Shown: piece after piece, positions 27,695 to 36,021 of the stretch
How positions within the stretch are numbered: position 1 is the stretch's first letter
How the letters are laid out: every line of letters starts with the position of its first letter
Assembly (NCBI RefSeq): GCF_014284175.1
Contig: NZ_JACOGA010000002.1
Location: forward strand, 222,071 to 286,070
Origin: Affinundibacterium flavidum
GTDB lineage: Bacteria > Pseudomonadota > Gammaproteobacteria > Burkholderiales > Burkholderiaceae_D
Direction of reading: 5' to 3'
Length of the DNA: 64,000 nucleotides
Program-made: the position numbers and the translations under genes
Notes under the pieces: generated by a model
What the model saw: only the letters and a program-made list of their open reading frames with translations
What the model was told of the DNA's origin: nothing
Database searches by the model: none

Positions 27695-29227
27695 ATGGGA
27701 ATTGAATTGGTGAACGCAGGCGAAACTTTGGCCGCGATTGTAGTAAGTAACGAACTTAGCAAACAAGCAAACGGTGGCGGCGACAATCCGCAATCGAGCA
27801 CCAATGGGGATTCCGCAGCGACTTGCGCCAATTGTGGTACTAGCCTGGCAGGTGCGTATTGCTATGCTTGCGGACAGTCTTCGCATATCCATCGCTCATT
27901 GCTGCACATGTTTGAAGAAGTTTTGCATGGCATCTTTCATTTTGATACCAAAGCCTGGCGTACTATTCCAGCCTTAATCAGACGCCCAGGTCAATTAACT
28001 AAAGACTACATTCAGGGCAAACGTACCTCTTACGTATCGCCACTCGCCTTATTTTTATTCTTGATCTTTGTGATGTTTTTCGTTTTTTCATTGACGATGA
28101 AAGATCCAAGTAATGAGATCTTGAATATTCCAGAATCACGTGAAACCGTAGTCAAGGAATTAGCCAATAGCCAGGCTAATCTCGCTGAAGAACAAGCAAA
28201 ACTGAAAACCTTGCCAGCCAACAGCGGTGACGCACGAGAATTGCGTTTGAGCATACGTGAAACGCAACTCGAAATCCGCCAATGGCAAGACAGTCTGGAC
28301 GCTTTAGATGGTAAAGAATTTGATAATAAAGCAGCTCAACAAGAATTTGCCGAAGCAGAAAAAAATCTCGTACGATTGCGCACTCTGCAAGCGCAGTTGG
28401 GATATCCAAAAGAAGACGCGGACAACGTAGCCAGCTTTTCCATCGAATCAAGTACATCCAGTAAGTCTGAAGCATCTGCTAGTGCAAGCTCTGGTGCATC
28501 CACCAGCACTGATATTGCAGCAATCAAACCATGGGATCTTCGTGAGGAAATTCGTTTCGCAAAACGAGAACTCAAGTTCTACAGGAAGCGAATAACAAAA
28601 GCAAATAAATCAGGCGATACATCAAAGTCAGCGGAGAATAGTGGAAAAATAGGACTTTCTGCTTCCGCAGACTCAACTGCATCCACAGAGCAGGCCAAAA
28701 ACAAACCAGCAGCCTCGACTAGCCAGACTAGCCAGGCTAGTGACACTGAAAACTCACCTCAAGAAAAAACCGAAGGTGAAGACGACACGAACAATTTATC
28801 GGACATTCCTTATGTCGGAAAAGCCTTAGCCCATGCGGACAAAAATCGTGCGCTGACACTGTATAAGATGAAGAAAAATGCCGCCAGCTCGGCCTTTTTG
28901 TTGATGCCTATTTCACTGCCTTTCTTGTGGTTGCTATTCGCCTTCAAACGCAAGTATGTGATGTTTGACCACGCTGTGTTCTCGCTGTATTCGCTGTCTT
29001 TTATGTGCCTGTTGTTAATGCTCATATCGATTTTGGCGCGGTTTAATTTTACGGGCACAGCTGGACTCTTATTTTTGACGGTGCCGCCTATACACATGTT
29101 CAGGCAATTGCGCCAAGCCTATGATCTGGGCGTGCTGAGTACGCTATGGCGCACCGTCGCTTTGTTGCTGATTGCCTTTCTGTCTTTATTGATTTATGCC
29201 ACCGTAGTGACGATGTTAAGTACCTGA
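27695..29227 (+). CDS. DUF3667-family membrane protein with long charged insert
   Basis: 510 aa; AGGTAG lies seven bases before the ATG. N-terminal zinc-ribbon-like CANCGTSLAGAYCYACGQ at about 47-64, then LLHMFEEVLHGIFHFDTKAWRTIPALIRRPG and GKRTSYVSPLALFLFLIFVMFFVF, which are hallmarks of DUF3667. Between this first membrane helix and the C-terminal three or four helices lies a ~240-residue soluble segment, first coiled-coil (LANSQANLAEEQAKLKTLPA), then Ser/Ala/Thr-rich low complexity. Function unknown. A DUF1697 gene follows after 15 bp on the same strand. Confidence 0.82.
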   Translation: MGIELVNAGETLAAIVVSNELSKQANGGGDNPQSSTNGDSAATCANCGTSLAGAYCYACGQSSHIHRSLLHMFEEVLHGIFHFDTKAWRTIPALIRRPGQLTKDYIQGKRTSYVSPLALFLFLIFVMFFVFSLTMKDPSNEILNIPESRETVVKELANSQANLAEEQAKLKTLPANSGDARELRLSIRETQLEIRQWQDSLDALDGKEFDNKAAQQEFAEAEKNLVRLRTLQAQLGYPKEDADNVASFSIESSTSSKSEASASASSGASTSTDIAAIKPWDLREEIRFAKRELKFYRKRITKANKSGDTSKSAENSGKIGLSASADSTASTEQAKNKPAASTSQTSQASDTENSPQEKTEGEDDTNNLSDIPYVGKALAHADKNRALTLYKMKKNAASSAFLLMPISLPFLWLLFAFKRKYVMFDHAVFSLYSLSFMCLLLMLISILARFNFTGTAGLLFLTVPPIHMFRQLRQAYDLGVLSTLWRTVALLLIAFLSLLIYATVVTMLST

Positions 29228-29242
29228 TCAAGAGAGACAACG

Positions 29243-29761
29243 ATGACCATTTTTATCGCCTTACTGCGCGCTGTGAATGTCGGCGGCACCGGAAAATTGC
29301 CCATGAAAGATCTGGTTAGCATCTGTGAGGCGATAGGATTTCAACAGGTAAAAACCTATATCGCCAGCGGCAATGTGCTGTTTAGTAGCAAACACACTGC
29401 GCAGCAATGTCGCGATAAATTGGAAGCAGCCTTACAAGACTATGCCGGCAAACCGGTCGGTGTATTTATCCGTACGCCACAAGAACTGCAAAGTCTGATT
29501 GAACATAACCCCTTTGCAGGCAAGGAAGGCAATCGCAGTATTTGTCTATTCCTTGATGAGACACCCATACCCGCGATGATAGACCTGGCGAAAGGTCGGC
29601 GTGAGGAACTGATCGCTTGTGGAGAACGTGCTTTTTATGTCTATTATGGCGATGGCATGGCAGATTCTAAACTAACGATTCCTGCTGCTAAATCTGGTAC
29701 TGCGCGCAATTTGAATACAGTGCAGAAATTATGTCAGCTCGGCCTGCAGATGCAAACCTAA
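29243..29761 (+). CDS. DUF1697-family protein
   Basis: 172 aa. Typical of the family in length and motifs: FIALLRAVNVGGTGKLPMKDL at the start, GFQQVKTYIASGNVLFSS, VFIRTPQELQSLIEHNPF, and the closing GTARNLNTVQKL. Cytoplasmic; no known reaction. Ribosome-binding site AGAGAG before the ATG; probably cotranscribed with the DUF3667 gene. Confidence 0.9.
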   Translation: MTIFIALLRAVNVGGTGKLPMKDLVSICEAIGFQQVKTYIASGNVLFSSKHTAQQCRDKLEAALQDYAGKPVGVFIRTPQELQSLIEHNPFAGKEGNRSICLFLDETPIPAMIDLAKGRREELIACGERAFYVYYGDGMADSKLTIPAAKSGTARNLNTVQKLCQLGLQMQT

Positions 29762-29795
29762 GCTGGCTGTCTTTAGGCTATCCTTAGTGTATTTC

Positions 29796-30674
29796 CTACG
29801 TAGACGACAAGCGTTGCACTATCGCACGTGCGAATCGTTGCGGCGCTTGAGGATCCAGCTCCAAGAACAATTCTGGTTCCAGCAATTCAAGTTCCATCAA
29901 CAAAAACTGCTCATCACGTAAGACACCATCCACCCTAGCATAGCAAGGCATGGACTTTACCGCTTGCAAAATCTCCAATGCCTGGGCACGCATCGCTGGC
30001 GGAGCCTCTATCGCTTCTACACTTCCGCCATGATCTGATTGCACACGGAAGTCACCTGCCTTCGCGCGTTTGATCAAGGCATGACTATATTCACCATCAA
30101 AGAAAATTAGAGACCATTCCCCCTCACGCATGATCTCTGGCATGAAGGGCTGCACCAGGAATTCTTGTTCAAGGCGCCATGCAGAAAATTCGCGATTCAC
30201 CTGCTCGCAGTTATCCGCATTGACCCGCAGAGTACGCCAGGCGCCTGCCGACTGTACCGGCTTCACGACCAATTCTGGACTCGCCAGCAAAGTCATTAAT
30301 TCAGGCAAAGTATGTTGATCATTCGGACTAAGGCAATAACTGGGGATCACTGGCAATTGCAGCTGGCTCAGTTCGAATAAATATTTTTTGTTCAGATTCC
30401 ATTGCAAAGTATCCAAATCATTAATGACTTGCACGCCGCACGTGCGAAGCTGATCTAACCATAATAAAAATGCCGGTAGTTTTTCGTGATAATCCCAAGG
30501 ACAACGGATAAGAATCGCATCAAAGCTTTGCCAATCCACACTATGGTCGTCCCAAACACAGAGTGAAGTTCTAACTTTCAACGCAGATAAGGCTGGTAAC
30601 AATAATTTTTCGCCACCAAATAATTCAGGTAAATCGGCGCTGGTGACAACTGCTAAATGCAAGGTTTTTGACAT
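29796..30674 (-). CDS. ATP-grasp domain protein (RimK/DcsG-like)
   Basis: 292 aa from the ATG at 30672-30674, preferred over an in-frame TTG four codons upstream because TTGGAA serves as ribosome-binding site. N-terminal Rossmann-like part (LHLAVVTSADLPEL, FDAILIRCPWDYHEKLPAFLLWLDQL), then an ATP-grasp fold with LNKKYLFEL, ELVVKPVQSAGAWRT, LVQPFMPEIMREGEWSLIFFDGEY and the metal-binding MELELLEPELFLEL. It resembles the family that includes DcsG and glutathione-synthetase-like ligases. Substrate unknown; convergent with the DUF1697 gene. Confidence 0.85.
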   Translation of the reverse strand: MSKTLHLAVVTSADLPELFGGEKLLLPALSALKVRTSLCVWDDHSVDWQSFDAILIRCPWDYHEKLPAFLLWLDQLRTCGVQVINDLDTLQWNLNKKYLFELSQLQLPVIPSYCLSPNDQHTLPELMTLLASPELVVKPVQSAGAWRTLRVNADNCEQVNREFSAWRLEQEFLVQPFMPEIMREGEWSLIFFDGEYSHALIKRAKAGDFRVQSDHGGSVEAIEAPPAMRAQALEILQAVKSMPCYARVDGVLRDEQFLLMELELLEPELFLELDPQAPQRFARAIVQRLSST

Positions 30675-31292
30675 GAATATTTCCAAAAATACTGATAGAT
30701 ATTTGCTGCGCTGAATTGATCCTTGGGCGAATAATTTGAAATCGAATCACAAAGAATTCGGTCACATAGACTCACCAGCGAAGCGCATATATTACTCACT
30801 ATCAACATAAGTGAAAACTGAATTCTCGACTAGGCAATAGTAGATACCACTTTGCATATCATTCCAATAAACTACTTGCAAATCAATATATTAATAAAAT
30901 ACGTCTTAACACCAGTCGATTTTCATCGTCATCCAAAACAAATTTCAATTACCACTACAATAGTTTAAACAGCTTAAACTTAATATTATTTAATTACGTA
31001 TTTTCCTACGCGAATCAGCGAGATTGGTAAATTTGAAGGCAGAATTAGCAACTCGCAAAATTTTCTTCGGTTTGTGGCTTCGTAAGTATTTTTCTAGCCT
31101 GTTAAAAAACAACTATTAACTTTCCGTTAAGCTAATTCTCTGTTCTACTTCTTCAGGATTGCAAACTATAACCAACATAATGGGCTATTGATGAACTATC
31201 GAAAGTTGGGCGCAATCGTTAAAGCAACAAGAAGTACCTCAATTGAATAAAACAAAATAAACCAACCTAACCACAAAGTCTGGGAGAGACAG
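30675..31292. other. AT-rich divergent regulatory gap
   Basis: About 620 bp between the ATP-grasp gene and the aminopeptidase, with no credible gene on either strand. It should carry both promoters. The short dyad TTAAC-N5-GTTAA at 31116-31130, about 165 bp before the peptidase start, is the only structured site noticed. Confidence 0.55.
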
Positions 31293-33182
31293 ATGCAAAA
31301 GAAAATTCTATCGAGTTTGCTCATTGGATTAGCCTTGAGCGCCTCCGGCAGTGTCACAAGCAATGCCGCCGAAAAGAAAGTATGGATCACCATCGGTGAT
31401 CTCGCTTTCAATCAACTAAAACAAATATCACCAAAATACGTTCCGAAAGAAAGTCGTCTGATTGACTCGGGCAGTGTAGGTTTTGCCAGAAGCGAAACGG
31501 TACATTTGGTACAAATCGATGAGTCTGTGATGCATACCTTATCGGGTGCGATTCACAACAACCTCAAACGCTGTGCTGGCTTTGCCGCCCATGAAAGCGA
31601 AGCTGCTGGTCGCAATGCGATTACCAGTGCCGCTACAACACGGAGTTTGGCTAGCGTAGCGCCTTCTTACACCATCGACAATCAATCGGTCGTAACACCT
31701 ATGCTGTCGCAGATGCAGGCATCGAATATCGGTCAAACCATCGTTGACTTATCTGCGTTTGTGAATCGCTATTACACCACCACAGGCGGTGTAAATGGTT
31801 CGAACTGGATCAAAGACAAATGGACACAAATGGCATCTGGCAAAACCAATGTCACCGTCGAACAATTCACGCACGCTGGCTGGCCACAAAAATCCGTGAT
31901 CATGACTATTCGCGGTAGCGACAATGCCTCTGAAGTTGTGGTGCTTGGTGGACATCTGGACTCCATCAATACTGCAGGTACGAGTGAAAACACAAGTGCA
32001 CCAGGTGCAGATGATGATGCATCCGGGATCGCCAGCCTGACCGAAGCAATCCGCGTAATGTTTGCGAATAACTACCAACCACGTCGTACGATTAAATTTA
32101 TCGCGTATGCAGCAGAAGAAGTTGGTTTGAAAGGCTCCGCAGAAATCGCCAAGAAATTTAAAACTGATGGCGTCAATGTAGTCGGCGTAATGCAACTTGA
32201 TATGACGAATTACAAAGGTTCAGCGAAAGACATTTATCTGTTCACTGACTACACTAATGCAGCGCAAAACACTTTCGTCTCGAATCTGATTACAACCTAT
32301 CAACCAAGCTTGACTATCGGCTCTGATAGCTGCGGTTACGCCTGCTCTGACCATGCATCGTGGAATGCACAAGGCTATCCAACTTCTATGCCATTTGAAA
32401 CGGCAATGAATGAAGATAATCCTAAAATTCACGGTCCGGGCGACACTTATGCCAACATGGGTAGCCAAGCCAATCACGCTTTGAAATTTGCTCGCTTGGG
32501 CGCTTCATTCGCGGTTGAATTGGGTAGCGATGGCCCAGCTTTGCCACCAGCAACGACCGCATTGACAAAAGACGTGTCTGTCGCTGTAAGCGGTGCTGCC
32601 AACGCTCAAGCTAACTACAGCTTCGTGGTACCAAGCGGTGCCAGCAACCTGACCTTTAAAACTTCAGGCGGCACTGGTGACTTAGATATCTATACACAAT
32701 TAGGTAGTTTGCCAACCACCACATCTTATTTGCAAAAATCCGATGGTGCTAATAATACTGAAACTATCACGATTGCTGCGCCAACTGCAGGCACCTACTA
32801 TTTGTTGACGAATGCAGCCTCCGCGGTCAGTGGCGCATCGTTGGTTGCGAGTTACCAAACTTCGGTACCTGGCAATGTATTGACTAGCGGTGTGTCTGTC
32901 AGCATCGGCAACTTGGCGATCAACGCGACCAAGACTTACACCATCGTCGTACCTAGTGGAAAGTCTACTCTGACATTTAAAATGACAGGTGGCACCGGTG
33001 ATGGCGATATCTATGCCAAGCTAGGCGCTGCGCCAACGACCACAGTCTATGATAAGAAATCGGATGGTTCTACCAATACCGAAACTATTACATTCTCCGC
33101 ACCAGCAGCAGGCACTTACTACTTGTTAGTGAAGGCATATGCGGCGATGAGCGGTGCGAGTTTGGTCGCAACTGTTCAGTAA
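31293..33182 (+). CDS. Secreted M28 aminopeptidase with two C-terminal PPC domains
   Basis: 629 aa; GGGAGAG precedes the ATG. Signal peptide through SGSVTSNAAEKK, a propeptide, then an M28 zinc aminopeptidase domain related to Vibrio leucine aminopeptidase. Metal and catalytic residues visible in order: His221 (GGHLDS), Asp240 (GADDDASG), Glu275-Glu276 (YAAEEVG), the Asp of MQLDMTNY, and the His of KIHGPGDTY. The disulfide-type SCGYACSDHASW is also present. Two tandem PPC domains close the protein (about 425-525 and 530-629), sharing the NTETITI-type strand and AGTYYLL. It releases N-terminal residues from peptides outside the cell, complementing the M9 endoprotease. Confidence 0.93.
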   Translation: MQKKILSSLLIGLALSASGSVTSNAAEKKVWITIGDLAFNQLKQISPKYVPKESRLIDSGSVGFARSETVHLVQIDESVMHTLSGAIHNNLKRCAGFAAHESEAAGRNAITSAATTRSLASVAPSYTIDNQSVVTPMLSQMQASNIGQTIVDLSAFVNRYYTTTGGVNGSNWIKDKWTQMASGKTNVTVEQFTHAGWPQKSVIMTIRGSDNASEVVVLGGHLDSINTAGTSENTSAPGADDDASGIASLTEAIRVMFANNYQPRRTIKFIAYAAEEVGLKGSAEIAKKFKTDGVNVVGVMQLDMTNYKGSAKDIYLFTDYTNAAQNTFVSNLITTYQPSLTIGSDSCGYACSDHASWNAQGYPTSMPFETAMNEDNPKIHGPGDTYANMGSQANHALKFARLGASFAVELGSDGPALPPATTALTKDVSVAVSGAANAQANYSFVVPSGASNLTFKTSGGTGDLDIYTQLGSLPTTTSYLQKSDGANNTETITIAAPTAGTYYLLTNAASAVSGASLVASYQTSVPGNVLTSGVSVSIGNLAINATKTYTIVVPSGKSTLTFKMTGGTGDGDIYAKLGAAPTTTVYDKKSDGSTNTETITFSAPAAGTYYLLVKAYAAMSGASLVATVQ

Positions 33183-33246
33183 GACTATGCCAGTAACGTG
33201 TCAATAGCGACCGATCACTATCCGGATCGGTATGCTAAATAGAAAA

Positions 33247-33278
33247 GCCAGCAAGATGATCATCTTGCTGGCTTTTTT
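33247..33278 (+). terminator. Rho-independent terminator after the M28 peptidase
   Basis: GCCAGCAAGATG and its exact inverse CATCTTGCTGGC enclose a 2-nt AT, followed by six T; an A-run on the other side lets it serve the convergent TonB operon too. Confidence 0.92.
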
Positions 33279-33316
33279 CTATGAGAAGAATGAGATATGA
33301 ATATACGAAGAAGAAA

Positions 33317-35353
33317 TCAAAAAGTCTTCACCAACATTAGTCGAAATGAACGCGATTCCAAGGGATGAAAATGCATGTCCTCACGCGGCGTCGACTCTCC
33401 CTTTAGCTGAGAGGCATAATAATAGTCAATCGCCGAATCACGTCGGTTACTTAAATTGAAGCCCTCCAATTCTAGCTTCAAGCTAGGATTAAATTTATAG
33501 CTGATACGTCCATTCAAAGTTGCACTGCCTTTTGATCGGATAGAGTTATTTTCAATCAAAGCGCGTGGACCAAAATAGCGCATGCGCAATGCGCCTGACC
33601 ATGCACCAAGTTTTTCAAAATTCAAAGCAAGCTGAGCGACGCCTTCGACCGCGCCAATCACGTAATTGCCTGATGCTTCAACACCACGTGACCTGGCTTT
33701 AGCGTAAGCGGCATCAAAGTCTATCGACAACCAATCACTGGCTTGATACGAATTCGATAATTCGATTCCATGACGCCGACTTGGACGCCCCGCTTCCGTC
33801 GTGCCTGCATCACCAACAAAGCTGAGTTCAGAATCAAAATCTAAGCGATATACCGCCAGACTCGATTGCAAACCTGGTATCCATTCAGAACGCATACCCA
33901 ATTCCAATCCACGAGCAGCAACCAAGCCAGGTGATTTCTGAGTCGCCTCCAAGCTTTGCGGATCGACGGTAGTTAAGGTCGCTCGTGCATCATTACTATG
34001 AAATCCACGACCTGCATTCAGATAAAACTCCGTCTTAGCCCACGGCCCCAGAATCAAACTGGCAACCGGACTCGTCATCTGGTCATTGGCCTTGCCAGAG
34101 TTTTCCAATCGATCGCTATTCACCTGAAACCGATATTGATCGTGGCGCACACCAAGATTGCTACGCAAACTTTCGGTCCAACGTGTACTCACGTCGAGAT
34201 ACATGGCTAGACTAGTTTCGACGATATGATCTTGCCGTACCGTGGAGAGTTGCTGACGCGCTTTCGTCTTGTGTAATCCATTAAAAATATTGTCGTTCTG
34301 TAGTTGGGCTCCGATAGTGATATCCGTATTCTTGCCATTGATATGCGAGTGCCAGGTATGGCTTGCATTCATACCACTGGTAACACGCTTATCAGGCTGG
34401 CTGAATTGATCGCCATTCACAGGATCATCCATAAAATATGTAAAATTCGAATACAAATCCAATCCACTCTGGATCACATACGCACTAAGCTTGCTTGCCT
34501 CCTCACTCGTCGTGTTGCGCCAAACGCCCGACAAACTATAGCGATGCGACTCGCCGCCATCGCTGCTATCTACCGTATCAAATCGATCTAACTGAGCTTG
34601 CTGTACCGCACGCAATGGAATTTGATCAGTCGAATTCCATTTACCTCGATAGAGCATCGCGCTCATATTGAAACCATTATTCGCAAAGCCTTCACTGTAG
34701 CGAAAGACCGCATTCAATTTTTTGAAATTATCAGGATGTACGAAAGGACCATCATTGCTCGTAGTCTCGATCGCATACAAAAAACTTCCATCCAGCGCAT
34801 CCGGCGAACCTGCGATCAATGCACGCCGGTAAGCATTCTGACCTAGCGTCACACTCGTAATACTTTGACTGAGCCGATTTGCGTATGTCATAGCGGCACT
34901 GCCCGCCGCAGAGAAATCACCGGTCGTCGATGAATAAGGGCCTTTCTTATAATCCATTCGTGCTGTCAATTCTGGGATCAAGAAATTTAAATCAGTCCAG
35001 CCCTGTCCATGTGAATGACTGCGTTGATTGACCGGCATCTCGTCCACCGTCGTGCGCAGATCGGTACCGTGATCCAAATTAAAACCGCGTAAATAGAATT
35101 GGTTCGCTTTACCTTCACCACTATGCTGACTGACAATCAAGCCTGGTATCGCTTCTAATAATTCCCCAGGTCTATACGTCGTGAGGTTTTCCAATTTCTT
35201 CCGCCCTACCATACCTGCGTTGGCAGCGTCTAATAGTCCCAGTTGGCTGGACTTCGATCCATCAATCGCAACTCTATGCAAAATGGAATCACCAGCATAA
35301 ACCTGTTGATGAAAAATTCCTGCAATCAGCAAGAACAATACGCGTGGCTTCAT
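33317..35353 (-). CDS. TonB-dependent receptor of the M1-peptidase operon
   Basis: 678 aa from the ATG at 35351-35353 (an upstream in-frame TTG would add seven residues; the ATG gives a clean signal peptide MKPRVLFLLIAGIFHQQVYAG). Plug domain at about 45-150: TYRPGELLEAIPGLIVSQHSGEGKANQFYLRG, then a His-rich loop QRSHSHGQGWTD and YKKGPYSSTTGDFSAAG. The barrel ends in the outer-membrane signature ...MLVKTF. The SHSHGQGW segment may bind a metal. It is last in the M1 peptidase - DUF6702 operon, 119 bp after the DUF6702 stop. Confidence 0.9.
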   Translation of the reverse strand: MKPRVLFLLIAGIFHQQVYAGDSILHRVAIDGSKSSQLGLLDAANAGMVGRKKLENLTTYRPGELLEAIPGLIVSQHSGEGKANQFYLRGFNLDHGTDLRTTVDEMPVNQRSHSHGQGWTDLNFLIPELTARMDYKKGPYSSTTGDFSAAGSAAMTYANRLSQSITSVTLGQNAYRRALIAGSPDALDGSFLYAIETTSNDGPFVHPDNFKKLNAVFRYSEGFANNGFNMSAMLYRGKWNSTDQIPLRAVQQAQLDRFDTVDSSDGGESHRYSLSGVWRNTTSEEASKLSAYVIQSGLDLYSNFTYFMDDPVNGDQFSQPDKRVTSGMNASHTWHSHINGKNTDITIGAQLQNDNIFNGLHKTKARQQLSTVRQDHIVETSLAMYLDVSTRWTESLRSNLGVRHDQYRFQVNSDRLENSGKANDQMTSPVASLILGPWAKTEFYLNAGRGFHSNDARATLTTVDPQSLEATQKSPGLVAARGLELGMRSEWIPGLQSSLAVYRLDFDSELSFVGDAGTTEAGRPSRRHGIELSNSYQASDWLSIDFDAAYAKARSRGVEASGNYVIGAVEGVAQLALNFEKLGAWSGALRMRYFGPRALIENNSIRSKGSATLNGRISYKFNPSLKLELEGFNLSNRRDSAIDYYYASQLKGESTPREDMHFHPLESRSFRLMLVKTF

Positions 35354-35472
35354 AAAAGATAAGAATTTATTCAAACAAAAAATCTAAAAAAAAGCGCCGA
35401 ATGGCGCTATCTACTCATACACTGTCTCAATGTACTGTCTCAATGCAATCTATTCACACTGGCAATCGATGC

Positions 35473-35976
35473 TCAGGGAAAAACGGTTTCCCGTTTACTA
35501 CGGTTAAACATCAGGGTTTGAACGACACCGTTCTTATTAATATTCAGTGTATTCACCTGATCGCTTAAGAAATCAGTCAGTACAGCCTGTCGTATCATCA
35601 CTTGTTCAGGCAGAGCGCGTTGCTCCAATTCTTGAAAAATAATGACGCTAGTCGGATCGACTTTTAAGCCTACCCATTTCAGCGGCAAGACGCCTTGCTG
35701 ATCGCTGAGTGAAAACTGTTTCTCAAAATATTTCTTAAATACCTGGATATCTTCAGGATCACTTAAATCAAATTGACGCTGATACAGATTTTCTAGAATC
35801 GCTTCAACATCATGTGCCATAAACGTATGCACGATTTCTGTATTCCCAGAATTAGGATTCATGCTGATATCTGTGATACCAGCATGAAACCGATGAGCAT
35901 GTGCCAGGGCACTAACCGCGATCAATGCGCCTAACAAAGAAACTTTAACAACTTTAAAACGATTCAACATGCTCAT
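35473..35976 (-). CDS. DUF6702-like secreted protein
   Basis: 167 aa with signal peptide (SLLGALIAVSALAHAHRFHAG). The mature start HRFHAGITDISMNPNSGNTEIVHTFMAHDVE is characteristic of DUF6702, a small periplasmic or surface beta-rich protein with an early histidine. Function unknown. It lies 45 bp downstream of the M1 peptidase and upstream of the TonB receptor on one strand, a trio that suggests a common task. An alternative start at the second Met differs by two residues. Confidence 0.8.
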   Translation of the reverse strand: MSMLNRFKVVKVSLLGALIAVSALAHAHRFHAGITDISMNPNSGNTEIVHTFMAHDVEAILENLYQRQFDLSDPEDIQVFKKYFEKQFSLSDQQGVLPLKWVGLKVDPTSVIIFQELEQRALPEQVMIRQAVLTDFLSDQVNTLNINKNGVVQTLMFNRSKRETVFP

Positions 35977-36021
35977 CTCTATCTGATTTACTGCACTAAG
36001 CTACTACGCTAAGTTACTACC

